From Chlorokybus atmophyticus (taxonomy: Eukaryota; Streptophyta; Chlorokybophyceae; Chlorokybales; Chlorokybaceae), in NCBI GenBank assembly GCA_009103225.1, contig RHPI01000777.1, forward strand, positions 216,969 to 274,237: DNA of 57,269 nucleotides, in the 5' to 3' direction. Shown piece after piece: positions 1-9,730 of the stretch. Position 1 is the stretch's first letter. The number at the start of each line of letters is the position of its first letter. Position numbers and translations under genes: made by a program. The notes below the pieces were generated by a model that saw only the letters and a program-made list of their open reading frames with translations, did not search any database and had not been told where the DNA came from.

Positions 1-2404
1 TGCTGCGGCAGCAACAACACCATCATATCGAGGACGGCGAGGGGCAACAACGTACTACGGATGGCCATATCGTGTATGGGTTCCAACCACGGCCAATCCC
101 CAGAGGTCTGTTTAGACCGCATTCTCCGCGTTTGCTCCCACTTATTGCAAACTTTCGTCACCCACCTCGAGGCATGCCGCATGCGGTGATGCAGCGCGTC
201 TTGGGCGTACTGTAGGGTGATCAACTCCTTTGCACTACGAGTCAGCCCCCCGAAGCGTCTGCGCGTCGGTGCTTTGAGCTTAGGCAGCTCGTGCCGCACC
301 GGCTGTCTCTCTGGACGATGCTGAGCAGCTACTTGACACTGTAAACCCGCCTGTGCCTACTCAGGACACACAGTCAGCCCCAGTGAGGCTTCAAGGCGCT
401 GTGCTTCTTCTAATGTTGTAAAGATGCCTCACCTTTCCTTTTTTGGTCCTGTCAGCGTCCTTTGTTCCAACAACCTTCTTTTTTTTTTTGTCACCCTGCA
501 CATCCTGGCAGGCGCTCTCCGTGGCACTGTCACTCAAAGGAGGTAAGGCGTTATCTTTTTGCTCCACAGCCTTGCGCTTGTTGGTTGCCTCCCGTTCCTC
601 CACGACCTCATGTTGCTTCATGAGGTCGAGCATGAAGCCTTTGTCTTTCAGCGCAGCTTTCAGGACACCTCGATCAATCTCTTTACCAACAAGACAGGCT
701 GGGATCAATGTGGCAAGCTTAGAGGGAGAGGGCGAGCTACAGCTGCTTCTTGATGGAGATGCCTCCGGATGGTCAGAGTGCGGTGGCAAGTGAGTCTCCG
801 CGGCAGGAAGGGAGGGTGCTGAATTGGGATTGCGAGCATGTGGCTGTGGTTGAGGGGAGGCAGGATGTGCAGAACACTCGGCTACTTCTTGCCTAGCACA
901 CGAAGGCGAGGCCTGAGGCGTTGGCGCAGCACTCTGGGTCACAGCCGGTGGTAGCGGGGAATTGGCAACGCCATGCCGCCACTCTCCGATCAGGTGTGTT
1001 ACCTCCGGTGGCACTTCATGCATAGGCCACGACCACTGTTCGGTGCTTGCAGGCTTAAGGAGCCAAAAGTGTGCTTCTGGCTCATCAGGAGTAGTGTTGC
1101 CCACCACCAGGACTGAGTTGGGGGCTTCTTTATTTCCAACCCAAACTGCGCTGCCGGGCCGTGGCACCCACTCCCCATGCTCGCGCTGAACGGTCACGCA
1201 GCCAATCAACAAGCCCAGCTTGTTGGCAAACATGGTCATCTGCAGGTGCTCGACGTACACATCTTTTCTCCGCACGATCTGTCGCACCTTGGCCATGGCT
1301 AGGTCAATGTTGCAGTTGATAGCCAACATGGTCGCAGGCAGTTTGTCGTAATACTGCGCCATCTCTCCCGCGGCACCAGTGGCTCTGCAAAAGTCTAGGA
1401 TTCTGCTCGCCACGCCTGCATCGACAACCTTGGCGGTGATTTTGCGGAGAGTGTGCCCCCTGCCGTCGTCGTCCATGGTGTCCAGCATGGCCCAAAATCT
1501 GCTCGAGCTGGGGCACTTGTGATCATCCAGGACCCTTTGCGCTATGGATGGCCTGGCGCGAAATACACAATGGTAGAAGCAATTACCATCCGTTGGCGCA
1601 TTGAAGTGGTCCCATGAGGCGAGCTGGCCACCTAGCATGACTGATGGCCGTATGCGGGTTGTAGCCAGCTCTGATGACTCGCTGGCAGGTGGTGACCCCT
1701 GCTGCATGCGCATACAGCACTCACATGGTGTGTCTAACTGTGGACGGCAAGAGTCACAGTGACTGATAAAGTACCTGAGTTTGAGGCAGACTGCCGGCTT
1801 CAACTTGCAGCGGGTGGGGTAAGGTAGGTGCAGAAGCCACATAGGTTGTTGCATTGTGCTGTGGTCTCCCGGGTGGCGGCAAGAAGGATTGTTGCCCCGC
1901 AATCACCGGTGCTGCTCGTGGAGGAGATGGCAGTGCACGAAGGACTGGTGCCGCGGAAGGTGGTTGCGCTCTGGCTGGGAGGGGAGCAGGAGCTGCAGGT
2001 GAGACCACTTGTGCATGCAGCAAGGGGGGCTGTATACAGGACCCAGGATAAGATGGCTCACAATGTTGCAAAGGACGAATATAAGCTTATGCAGTGCCTG
2101 ACGCATTGTTACCAAGGCACGAGCATAAAAGACAGCGACTTACCTCAATGGCCCGTGGGCTGCATGGAGCAGGGGAAGCCATGGGGGCTGACAAGGTGGT
2201 ATTGGCTGCACTCTCCCCGCCACCCTCGATGGCAGACTCGTCACGGAGCTCTTGAGCCATGGGCACATCATGCGCCACTGCCCCAATGGACATGTCGGGA
2301 TTCAACAGGCCAACATGCATGTTAAACTGATGCCGCATTGCCGCCGCGCCCATCAGCAAGTGGGATTGAAGGACCAGTTGATGGGATTGAATCCAGGCTT
2401 GCAT
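1..2404 (-). CDS. OTU-family cysteine protease-like protein, copy A (3' end beyond window)
   Basis: The core is one long reading frame, 391-1902 (503 residues). It contains DHFNAPTDGNCFYHCVF, the classic OTU nucleophile segment (Asp, Gly, Asn, catalytic Cys), and further on EAHFWLL, a good match to the catalytic-His strand. OTU enzymes cleave ubiquitin or ubiquitin-like chains. A Cys-rich segment lies just before the OTU core, and a Pro/Ser-rich and then Lys-rich tail (KKKKK, KRK) follows. The frame ends at a probable donor AAAAG/GTGAGG near 430; an intron to about 355 then leads into a second frame running off position 1. Upstream, a frame at 2087-2404 ends at a GAG/GTAAGT donor and probably supplies N-terminal sequence. 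The OTU assignment is secure from motifs; target and role are unknown. Confidence 0.7.
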
Positions 2405-2891
2405 AGGAGCTCCAACAGGACTTAGTGCACTGTGGTGCTGTCAACCAATCACATGTGGGTTAGCTGCATGCTTGCGACACTGCAATTGCAATAGTCAACT
2501 GCGTCACACCGTCATCAGTTGGTTGCTTCGAACAGTCACCTGCGGCATTGCTGGTTGATGCACGAATGATTGCATGGACTGCGTCATTGCTGGTTGATGC
2601 ACTATTGGTTGAATGCCGGACGAATGGCCACGCGCTCCTGTGCTCAAACCCAGCCTACTTCGTTCGGCACGCGCGCGCGACTTCGCACGCTCACGCACAT
2701 CCTAGCATGGAAAGGTAGGCATGCATTGGAGCCGACATTGCAGTCAACATGCACAGCGAGATTGGCAACAACATACCGCCGCCCAGCTCTGTCTATCTGC
2801 TCTTGCTTCCGCAATGTCGGCTTGACTGTAGGGTGGGTATGGGTGAATAGTGGAGGCCTGCAGCCACGCTACATATATCACATGGACTGCG

Positions 2892-3227
2892 CTAAAAAAC
2901 AAATTGCTCTTGCAAGGAAATGCATGTGACTGTTGAGCGTACCTCTGCATTCCTTTGTGCTTGTTCCCACAGCCGCAACTGGTCCCGCATGGTTCTGACA
3001 AGGGGCTCCAAGGACTGCAGCTCCTGATCCACTCCCTGTTGCAGAAAGCGAGCCACCAAGCAGCTCTCTGTGTGAAGATGGTCTTTAATGGCTTGCCTGC
3101 TGGTTTGTCCAATGTTGGTGATGCATGTTGGACAGCCCCATTGCTGACGCCTGCCATGATCCATGACGTGGCGACCGGTAGTAGCTGGCTTCGCTGCTTG
3201 AACTCTTACGACCACAACTTCTCGCAA
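2892..3227 (-). CDS. Probable 5' exon of the OTU gene: zinc-binding and coiled-coil segment, copy A
   Basis: A 111-codon minus-strand frame with a possible zinc-binding spacing in WGCPTCITNIGQ followed by IKDHLHTESCL (C-x2-C ... H-x4-C). A helical, Gln/Leu-rich stretch comes next and ends at a plausible donor, GCAGAG/GTACGC. An in-frame ATG is present at the MDHGRR segment; the frame also runs upstream through a GCC/GGC trinucleotide tract, where a short upstream exon or intron is possible. It lies directly upstream of and collinear with the OTU frames and is repeated intact in copy B (50386-50721). I infer it belongs to the same transcript; the exact splicing to the OTU exon is not resolved. 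Confidence 0.45.
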   Translation of the reverse strand: MREVVVVRVQAAKPATTGRHVMDHGRRQQWGCPTCITNIGQTSRQAIKDHLHTESCLVARFLQQGVDQELQSLEPLVRTMRDQLRLWEQAQRNAEVRSTVTCISLQEQFVF

Positions 3228-3422
3228 GATGTGCCACGCCGCCGCCGCCGCCGCCGCCTCCTCCGACTCCTGGTCCTCCGCCTCCTAGTCGAACCCAGGC
3301 CCATCAAGCCTGACATTCGACCCGTCATCGACCTGGTGCCCCTGCGTGCCATCATCCGGCCATCAATGAAGCGTGTTTGGGTGAGTGCATGCTAACTCCC
3401 ATTTGGGCTGATCGAGCAATGC

Positions 3423-3570
3423 CTCTGTCGTACCATGGATGGTACGACAGAGCCATTGTACGGCAATCGCTGGGGTTGGACGAGAGATGCCTCTGTCGTA
3501 CCATAAATGTTACGACACAACCATTGGTAACAATGGTTGTACGAAGCATGCATGGCACGAATGCATAAGT
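3423..3570. promoter_or_regulatory. Palindromic TACCAT/ATGGTA cluster between divergent genes, copy A
   Basis: A perfect 14-bp inverted repeat, ctctgtcgtaccat at 3423-3436 and atggtacgacagag at 3439-3452, is separated by 2 bp. A second, imperfect copy of the same arms lies at 3491-3520, a short ccattg/caatgg palindrome at 3521-3536, and another gtcgtaccat at about 3563. The cluster sits between the divergent OTU gene and the plus-strand gene. Because of the dyad symmetry both strands read as similar short frames, which are not genes. A shared bidirectional control region or binding site for an element-encoded protein is an inference. Confidence 0.5.
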
Positions 3571-3760
3571 CGTACCATCAACCATAGGAGCAAGGACGCA
3601 CTACAAGTGCGACTCTAGTGCGGGACTCTAGACGTTCAAAACCGCCTCATTTTCGTTTTCGCGCCTCATACATTCGGGCGGGCCAACCGGCGGCGGCAGC
3701 GTTGGAGGCGGCAGCGCCACTTACAGCTAAACAGGCGGCACCCGACTATCAGTTGGAGAG

Positions 3761-5588
3761 ATGCCTCGTGGTCCATCCGTAAGTGCACCTCGTCGTGGAG
3801 GTCGGCGCCAGTTGTCCACATTGCCCCCAGTGTTCAACCAGGCAACCGTCGCCAACCAATCGCAGCAAGACCCCGCGCTAACGCCCAGCACATCACAACA
3901 ACTCCACCTGACACCGCAGTCGCAAGGGCAAGCTAGACTGCATGCGTTCTTGATGCACTGTGCACGTTGCTTCTTGCTCAACTTCTAACTTGGATGCTTG
4001 CTTCTATCATGACTAGCACAGTGACTCACTGCATGCGTTCTGGATACACTGTGCACGTTGTTCTTCTTTTGCAACTGTGAGGGTTGCATCTTTCATGGCT
4101 GGCAGCATGACTCATGTGGTTGTGCTTGCAGAGGGTCGATTGGAACCCCCAACCCAAACGCATTTGGCCGTGACGTGGCAACCTCGGCCATCAGCAACCC
4201 TTCCCCAAGCAAGTGGAAGATTGGCAACGAGGTAAGCACTGTGTGACACTGTGACACTGTGTGTATGTGTGTAACGGATTGTTCTTCTGTGGACAGCATT
4301 TGCGAGATGCCGTTGTTGAAATCATAAACGGCCACTGGGTAGAGAGCCACGTTTATCTCAAGGAGGACACTATTCGTAACGTCATGTGTCAGGTGCTGTG
4401 AATGCTTCATGACTGCACTGCACCGTGACACTGACCAACCTGCCCGTGACAGGTAGTTGGCTTCGACCATGACGATGAGGCCGATGCGGCCAAGTTCTAT
4501 GAGGTGTACTGGACTCCCAAAGAGTGCCCCTTCCACTGGAGTGTTGCCCTGAAGAAAGCTACGCAGGTTCGGTCTGAGAACGTCACCAAGATCAAGCATG
4601 TCCTTGAGAAGGAGTACAAGTGGACACTGTTTAACAGCAACAAGCGCAAGTGAGTTGGGTCCCTCACCACCATGTCTGCTATGCAACACTGCCTTCTTAC
4701 TCAGCCTCCATACACACGTACTCATCTCGCCTATTGTAACCGATTCAATCAGGCACATCGACGCCCTAATGGACCCCGAGACCCAAAAAGCCCAGATGCG
4801 CAACGCGCTCTAAAGTAAGTCACATGCACTATTCTAGCCTGGTGCAGGCTCAACATGAACTATCTATTTCGTGACTAATGCCTTGTCGGTATGACTGTCG
4901 CAGACAAGTCATGGCGGAGATTTGAGGTGACCGACACTGCAGACCCGGAGCGGAGGAGATACATCCATGAATGGGGCAATCCCATAATCTGGCAAATGAT
5001 CGTGCAATGCTGGTCTTACGCCGTCACTACACCTGGTCGCCGGCAGCTGACAGTCAACCACCTCGCATACCTGTTGCTTACGGTGAGCACTCTGAACTCC
5101 ATCATTAGCAATTCAGGAATGCTGTAGCCCCAAACTACAGGCTTGCAGACGCGTTGCAGTGAATAGTGGCTTTCGATGCCACTAAGACATGCCTGTAAAC
5201 TACGCAGGTGGAGCGCATCCTAAAGGGCAAGGATGGAGACCCTCTCCTAGCTGCCAGCATAGACACACATGAAGAGTACCTCAGCGAAATCAACACCATG
5301 ATCATGTCAATGAAGCGGGAGATGAGGCAACGGTACGCAGCCCTCCAGCCATTCACCCTTGTGAAACGCCGCACTGCATCTTGTGTTGAATACCTGAAAG
5401 ATCCCAATCGGCGCCGGCCGCAAGAGACAGCAGCTCGTGACCCGCTCGCTGAGGCAGAAGCGGCATTTGATTGGCTGGCACAACCGTTTGAGGAGGAAGA
5501 GCAAGCTCCGGCGTCTCCTCCACAGGCCCCAGCGCGTGGTGCTTCGTTCCGTAATGACGAGACCAGCGATGATGGAGAGGAGCTGTAG
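3761..5588 (+). CDS. Seven-exon gene of unknown family in the repeat, copy A
   Basis: Exons by splice signal and phase: 3761-3927, 4132-4231, 4297-4392, 4453-4649, 4753-4814, 4904-5082, 5208-5588. All junctions keep one frame. The first intron has a GC donor (AAGG/GCAAGC); the others are GT-AG. The protein is about 390 residues with a Gln/Pro-rich N-terminus, a compact middle part (motifs FYEVYWTPKECPFHWS and RRYIHEWGNPIIWQM), a helical basic stretch (MSMKREMRQRYAAL) and an acidic C-terminal tail ending DDGEEL. No signal peptide or membrane segment is seen and I do not recognise the family. A TAA at 4811-4813, near the end of exon 5, interrupts this copy; copy B has CAA there. Either copy A is truncated or its splicing differs. 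Confidence 0.55.
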
Positions 5589-6404
5589 CGCAGTTGGTAG
5601 TCCGTTTAGCTGGTAGTGTACATAGCTACAAGGCTCATGTGAGTGTTGTGCATCTTAAACCAGCTCAGTCAATCGTCATTATGCTCATGCACATCAATAC
5701 TTGCATCCCCGTGATATACAACAGAACTGCATTCGAGTCACATAATCGAACTACAAGCCATGGCAGGTGACCGAGAGACACTGTACACACTCCAGGTACA
5801 TGTACACAGCACAGGCACATAACAATGCTGGAAGTCAGTGACAGTCGCGTGTAGTCAAGCTATGCAAATACATATGACGACAGTTAGGCATTGGTCACCT
5901 TCAGATGTTAAAAAACGCCTTATTTTGTCGATTAATACCTAGTTGGTGCTTGTGAATTAGGCTTAGTCGCTTGCGCTGGACTGGTGTGTAACCTGCAGGT
6001 GCCTGTCACATAGGCTGAGTCACCTAAGTAAGACTGATGTGTAACTTACAGGTGCCCGTTGATTACTTGTAGTCACTTAATAAGGCCTGATGTGTAACTA
6101 ACAGTTGCCTGTAAATTACACAAAGTCATTTGTTAAGGCCTGGTGTGTGTCTAACAGGTGCCTGTTAATTATATAAAGTCACCTGTTAAGGCCTAATAGG
6201 TAACTATTAGGCGCCTGTTAGTTAGGCATAGTCAACTGTTAAAGACTAAATTGTAACAAAAAGGGCCTTACAGTAACGAAAGTTACTAATAGGTCCCTGT
6301 ATCAAGATTACAGGTGGCCTGAGCCACGACAGTCTAAATTAGCGTCCTCAGGTGCACGGCCGTTGCCAATATTTAGTCGGCCGGCAGGGAAAACATATTG
6401 CGAC
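5589..6404. repeat. Subterminal degenerate tandem repeat and right end of the large repeat, copy A
   Basis: Between roughly 5950 and 6250 there are about five units of ~57 bp, each built around gtgtaactaacaggtgcctg, an AT-rich spacer and agtcacctgttaaggcct. The same array is present in copy B near 53455-53760. No gene is seen in this stretch. The repeat ends at about 6404 with cagggaaaacatattgcgacgaa. Arrays near an element end are common in large DNA transposons, where they can bind transposase; that role here is inference. Confidence 0.6.
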
Positions 6405-7934
6405 GAAAGTGTACGGGTGTGCACGTGCAATACCTTGTCAGAGTGCCTCTCAATGAGAACTTGGCCCCTGTCGGTGCTTCGTGCTTGGTGAAGCCCGCGC
6501 CGCTCGCACAGGCACTGGATGGCAAGAATGAGAAACTACAACAGCCAGCGCATGATCAACCAGGCACGAACACGAATGTTGGCCATTACTGGCAACAAGC
6601 CCTTAAGCTCGTCCAATCAAGCTGCCCTTGCGTGAAGTGACAGAGGCAACATGAGCCATGAGCGCGGCCGCCCAGACGGAAAGCCCTGCAGCAAGCAGCC
6701 CTTCCCGGAACCCATTGGCAACCAACTGCTTGTTACTTGGCAAACAGTCACAACCAGCTAGTTGCCAAGTAGCAAGGTTGTTACTTGGCAACTAGTTAAC
6801 ACAAAGCGTGCAAAACTTGGGAGTCACCATGGAGCTGAGGAATGCTCGTTTCAAAGCCTCAATTGTGACACACACCACACATGGACCTCACATGGTTATA
6901 ACGCCTTCAACATCCAAGGCGTCACTTGCAGGCATATGTGACGCATGCATACTAGCTACCGTAGCTAAAGTTTGATGATAGATTAGGTTCATCATAGAAC
7001 TTTGTGAGTCTTTGTTGCGGCGTGTGCATACGCAAGATGTCTTGGCATTTATGTTCACACAATTAGCGAGGCAGTGACCTCATTGAATGAGCGTGAGATT
7101 CCAATCAGACGCCCATCCGTGGACGCCAAAAAGATGAACCCGTCAATTAGGATCATATATCAGGTGTAGGAAACACTTCCGAGCGGAAGGGTCTTTCGCT
7201 TAGGATGATGGCAAGCACCAACGCCTACTAATGCAGGAGCAATGCACGGTTGTTGGAGGCTGTTACGAATGTGCTGTTGAGTTCAAGAACCGCGTGGGGC
7301 CACGGCATCTGTACGTGCATTTTCGAGCTGCCATGTCTTGAGGTCAGGTCTGAGATGGCGTTTGAGGGGTATCATTGAGTATCACTGTGGCACACCAAAA
7401 TAGACCATGTCGCTGTCGGTTGAAAACGTGTTGAGGTTTGCAGAAGGTGCGGTAATTTTTAGTACAAACTCTATCAAGCGTTTGCCTTAAACCCTCGGTT
7501 GGCCACAAAAGTTGTAAAACACGTACACGAGATGCAGTACACCGTCCAATTGTTGAAACCTTTTGTTTTCAGCAATGGAATTGGATTGCTTGCATTGCCC
7601 TAAATGCTGTGATGTTCACCCTCAGAACACCATCAGATGTTGACACTGTAAAAAGTCTACTAGTGGATATTATTTATTTTGCATGCTCATGCGCACGTGC
7701 ACTCACAGCAACTTGGCTCAAGTTGCACATTGAATGCTTTCAACTGTTCAAATGTGCAGATTGAAAGCCATGCAACAACCACAGCCTCGGTGGATTCATT
7801 TGCAAATCGTACAATCACCACGACATGCAATCAGTTGGTCAAAGTCACTTCAACACTAACAACCAGCTTGCAACATAAATGACCTGTACATAGAGTTACA
7901 TGCACGACACATTAACCTATCTAGTTTGCCGTAA
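6405..7934. other. Intergenic region with one hairpin
   Basis: I see no convincing gene here. A short plus-strand frame at 6398-6640 (80 codons) begins inside the repeat end and has no recognisable motif. A perfect 14-bp inverted repeat, ctagttgccaagta at 6758-6771 and tacttggcaactag at 6782-6795, is separated by 10 bp; a third copy of the core ttacttggcaa lies at about 6732. The right end contains the TTACA pentamer used by the C2H2 gene on the other strand. Confidence 0.5.
7896..7900 (-). promoter_or_regulatory. TGTAA polyadenylation-type signal for the C2H2 gene
   Basis: TTACA on the plus strand gives TGTAA on the minus strand, about 35 bases after the stop codon of the zinc-finger gene. 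TGTAA is the usual nuclear poly(A) signal of chlorophyte algae. Confidence 0.4.
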
Positions 7935-9706
7935 TCATGAAGCCGCTCGGTTGTTGGAGACAGCTGCGCGTAGAGAGGTCAGCCAAGTTGCGTAGCTGCC
8001 ACCAGCTTGCTGCTGCTGCTGCTGCTGCTGCTGCTTCTCTCCTGCTTCTCTCCAGTCATTCTTTGCAAGAGCCGCGAGCACACGCGCAGCCTTCTCGTGC
8101 TCCGAGTCCCTCCTACCACTCGCACCTACAAAGCCAAGTGCCAGGTTTGAATACTCCGTAACACATCCAACACTCACATGCCATTTATGTACATTCTTTC
8201 AAACTCACCCTCCTTGTCGCGGTTGTCCATTGTCTCACTCACAGGAGTGCCTAAGACAGGTGCTGTGCTAGACTTTCCCGCTCTGGTATGGGTGCCAACA
8301 TCGCCGCTTTCAGCTTGATGTGGCCCTAGCTCAAGCGCAGCAGCATTTGGCACAGCCTCCGTGTTCGCATGAGCCAAAGGTTGCAGCGCATACCTGCACA
8401 GAGTTGAATGCACATCACATATGAGCACAAACAGAACCGTCAACTGTGCGTGTGTGCCTGTATGTGTTATACAACACAACAAGCGGTGTGTAGCGGGTTG
8501 TGTTACCATCTGCCTGTGCCTTCACCGGTTGGAGTGGGCAGGCAAACAGCAGCCACGTGGCCGTCATGAGCGACAGCATAAGTCAGCCGGCCCCGCGCAA
8601 CCTGTTTAACAGGGACAGCGAGTGTTGGCAGGTGTCTTCTATAACGAGTTGACCAGTGAGTGATGAACAGCTATTGTTAAACTGACTTGCTGAGGTGGTG
8701 GCGGAGGCTGAGGCACGGGTGGCGCCAACTGTAGCAATCCGGCTGCTCTGTTCCACTGCTCCAATGCTTTGTCTGCGCATGCAAGCACACCACAACATTT
8801 TTGTGACTGTGTGCATGTGCTGCTCGCATGTTGCAAGACCCTCAACTATGCAGCCATGCATGGCATGTGAGCTCTGAAAAGTACTATATGTGTGCATGCG
8901 TATACATGTACAACACACAGACTCACCTCTACGGTGCGCGTTCATATGTCCGCCAAGGGCACGGGAATCTCCGAACCCGCGCCCGCAGAAGCGGCACTCG
9001 TAGATGCAGCTGGCATGTGTGCCCACACCGCTGGCTCCAACCCAAATTTTGGCTGCATCTCCACCCACACCAACCTCGATGCCCACATCGCCGGGATGAG
9101 ACTCCGTCGGCATCGCGTTCAAGTCCAACACCGCCTGACACGTGACGCACACATGTGTGGTCACAAACACAAGCACGTGCGGCGCGCCCGCGCCCACATG
9201 CGCCCACAGAATACAAGTGTTGTTGATACCTCTGCATGTACAACATGGTTGCCTCTAAGGGTTTCAAAGGTGAGTCTCCTGCGGACGCCTGTAACATCTG
9301 AAGGCAAAGCACCTGCAGCGTGCATTGGCAGCGCGCGGTGCGGGTTCAAGTCGTTGTCGAGTTCCGGCAAAGGGGCCTTGCGCTTGCCGTTGCTGTGGCT
9401 GTTGCTGTTGTGGGTGTTGCGATGGTTGTCGTGATTGTTGTTGTGGTGGTTGTTGGCCCGAGTGCGGGGCCGGCTGCGTCGCCGGCTCCGGCAGCTGAGC
9501 GACAAGTTGTTGTTGTCGCTCTGACCTGGCACACAAGCAGCGATACACATGCACACTTCATCAGCAATAACACTAGTTACCACAATCAATGCCAACCTAC
9601 AAACAGCACTGCTCAGATGGTAGGAAATCATCTGCAGTGCATCCTTACCTGATAATGCGTCTGGTGGCGGGTTCATCTGTGGGCTCCCTGTGGCTCCTAC
9701 TGACAT
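7935..9706 (-). CDS. C2H2 zinc-finger protein with a single RALGGH-type finger
   Basis: Exons read from splice signals: 9649-9706, 9313-9525, 9230-9297, 8927-9134, 8692-8772, 8209-8393, then a last exon ending at the TGA at 7935. Phases agree except at the last junction, which I could not place. The finger is in exon 4: YECRFCGRGFGDSRALGGHM then NAH, a C-x2-C-x12-H-x3-H finger with the RALGGH variant of the plant QALGGH core, which reads DNA. Before it lie an Arg-rich segment (SRRRSRPRTR) and GKRKAPLPELDNDL, a likely nuclear signal. After it come a Pro run and, in the last exon, a run of nine Gln from a CAG repeat. The exon 5 donor is GC (CCTCA/GCAAGT), supported by phase. A transcription-factor role is inferred; upstream exons may be missing. 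Confidence 0.65.
8006..8033 (-). repeat. CAG/CTG trinucleotide run encoding poly-Gln
   Basis: About nine consecutive CTG-type triplets on the plus strand read as Gln in the last exon of the zinc-finger gene. Such runs are length-variable and useful as a polymorphic marker. Confidence 0.6.
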
Positions 9707-9730
9707 GCGTCGTATGTGCTGCAAACACAC

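Larger units (their letters stand above)
1..6404. mobile_element. Large interspersed repeat, copy A (left part cut by window edge)
   Basis: This stretch is nearly identical to 47486-53913 (window position 1 matches 47486), with scattered substitutions and small indels. Similarity stops abruptly after the shared sequence ending attgcgacgaa; beyond it the two flanks are unrelated, which is what a transposed or inserted unit would show. The copy carries a minus-strand OTU-protease gene, a divergent plus-strand seven-exon gene, a palindrome-rich region between them and a subterminal array of ~57-bp degenerate repeats. Its left end lies outside the window. No transposase of a known class was recognised inside this part, so the mobile nature is inferred from the duplication and the sharp boundary. 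Confidence 0.75.

Noticed and set aside
3377-3585. Opposed short frames over the palindromes reading MGECMLTPIWAD and MVDGTTYAFVPC
   Set aside because: They are translations of inverted repeats on both strands, with no splice context or motif.
9320-9652. Plus-strand frame with long Val runs (VAVAVAVVGVAMVVVIVVVV)
   Set aside because: It is the complement of the Asn/His/Gln-rich exon of the minus-strand zinc-finger gene, not a membrane protein.
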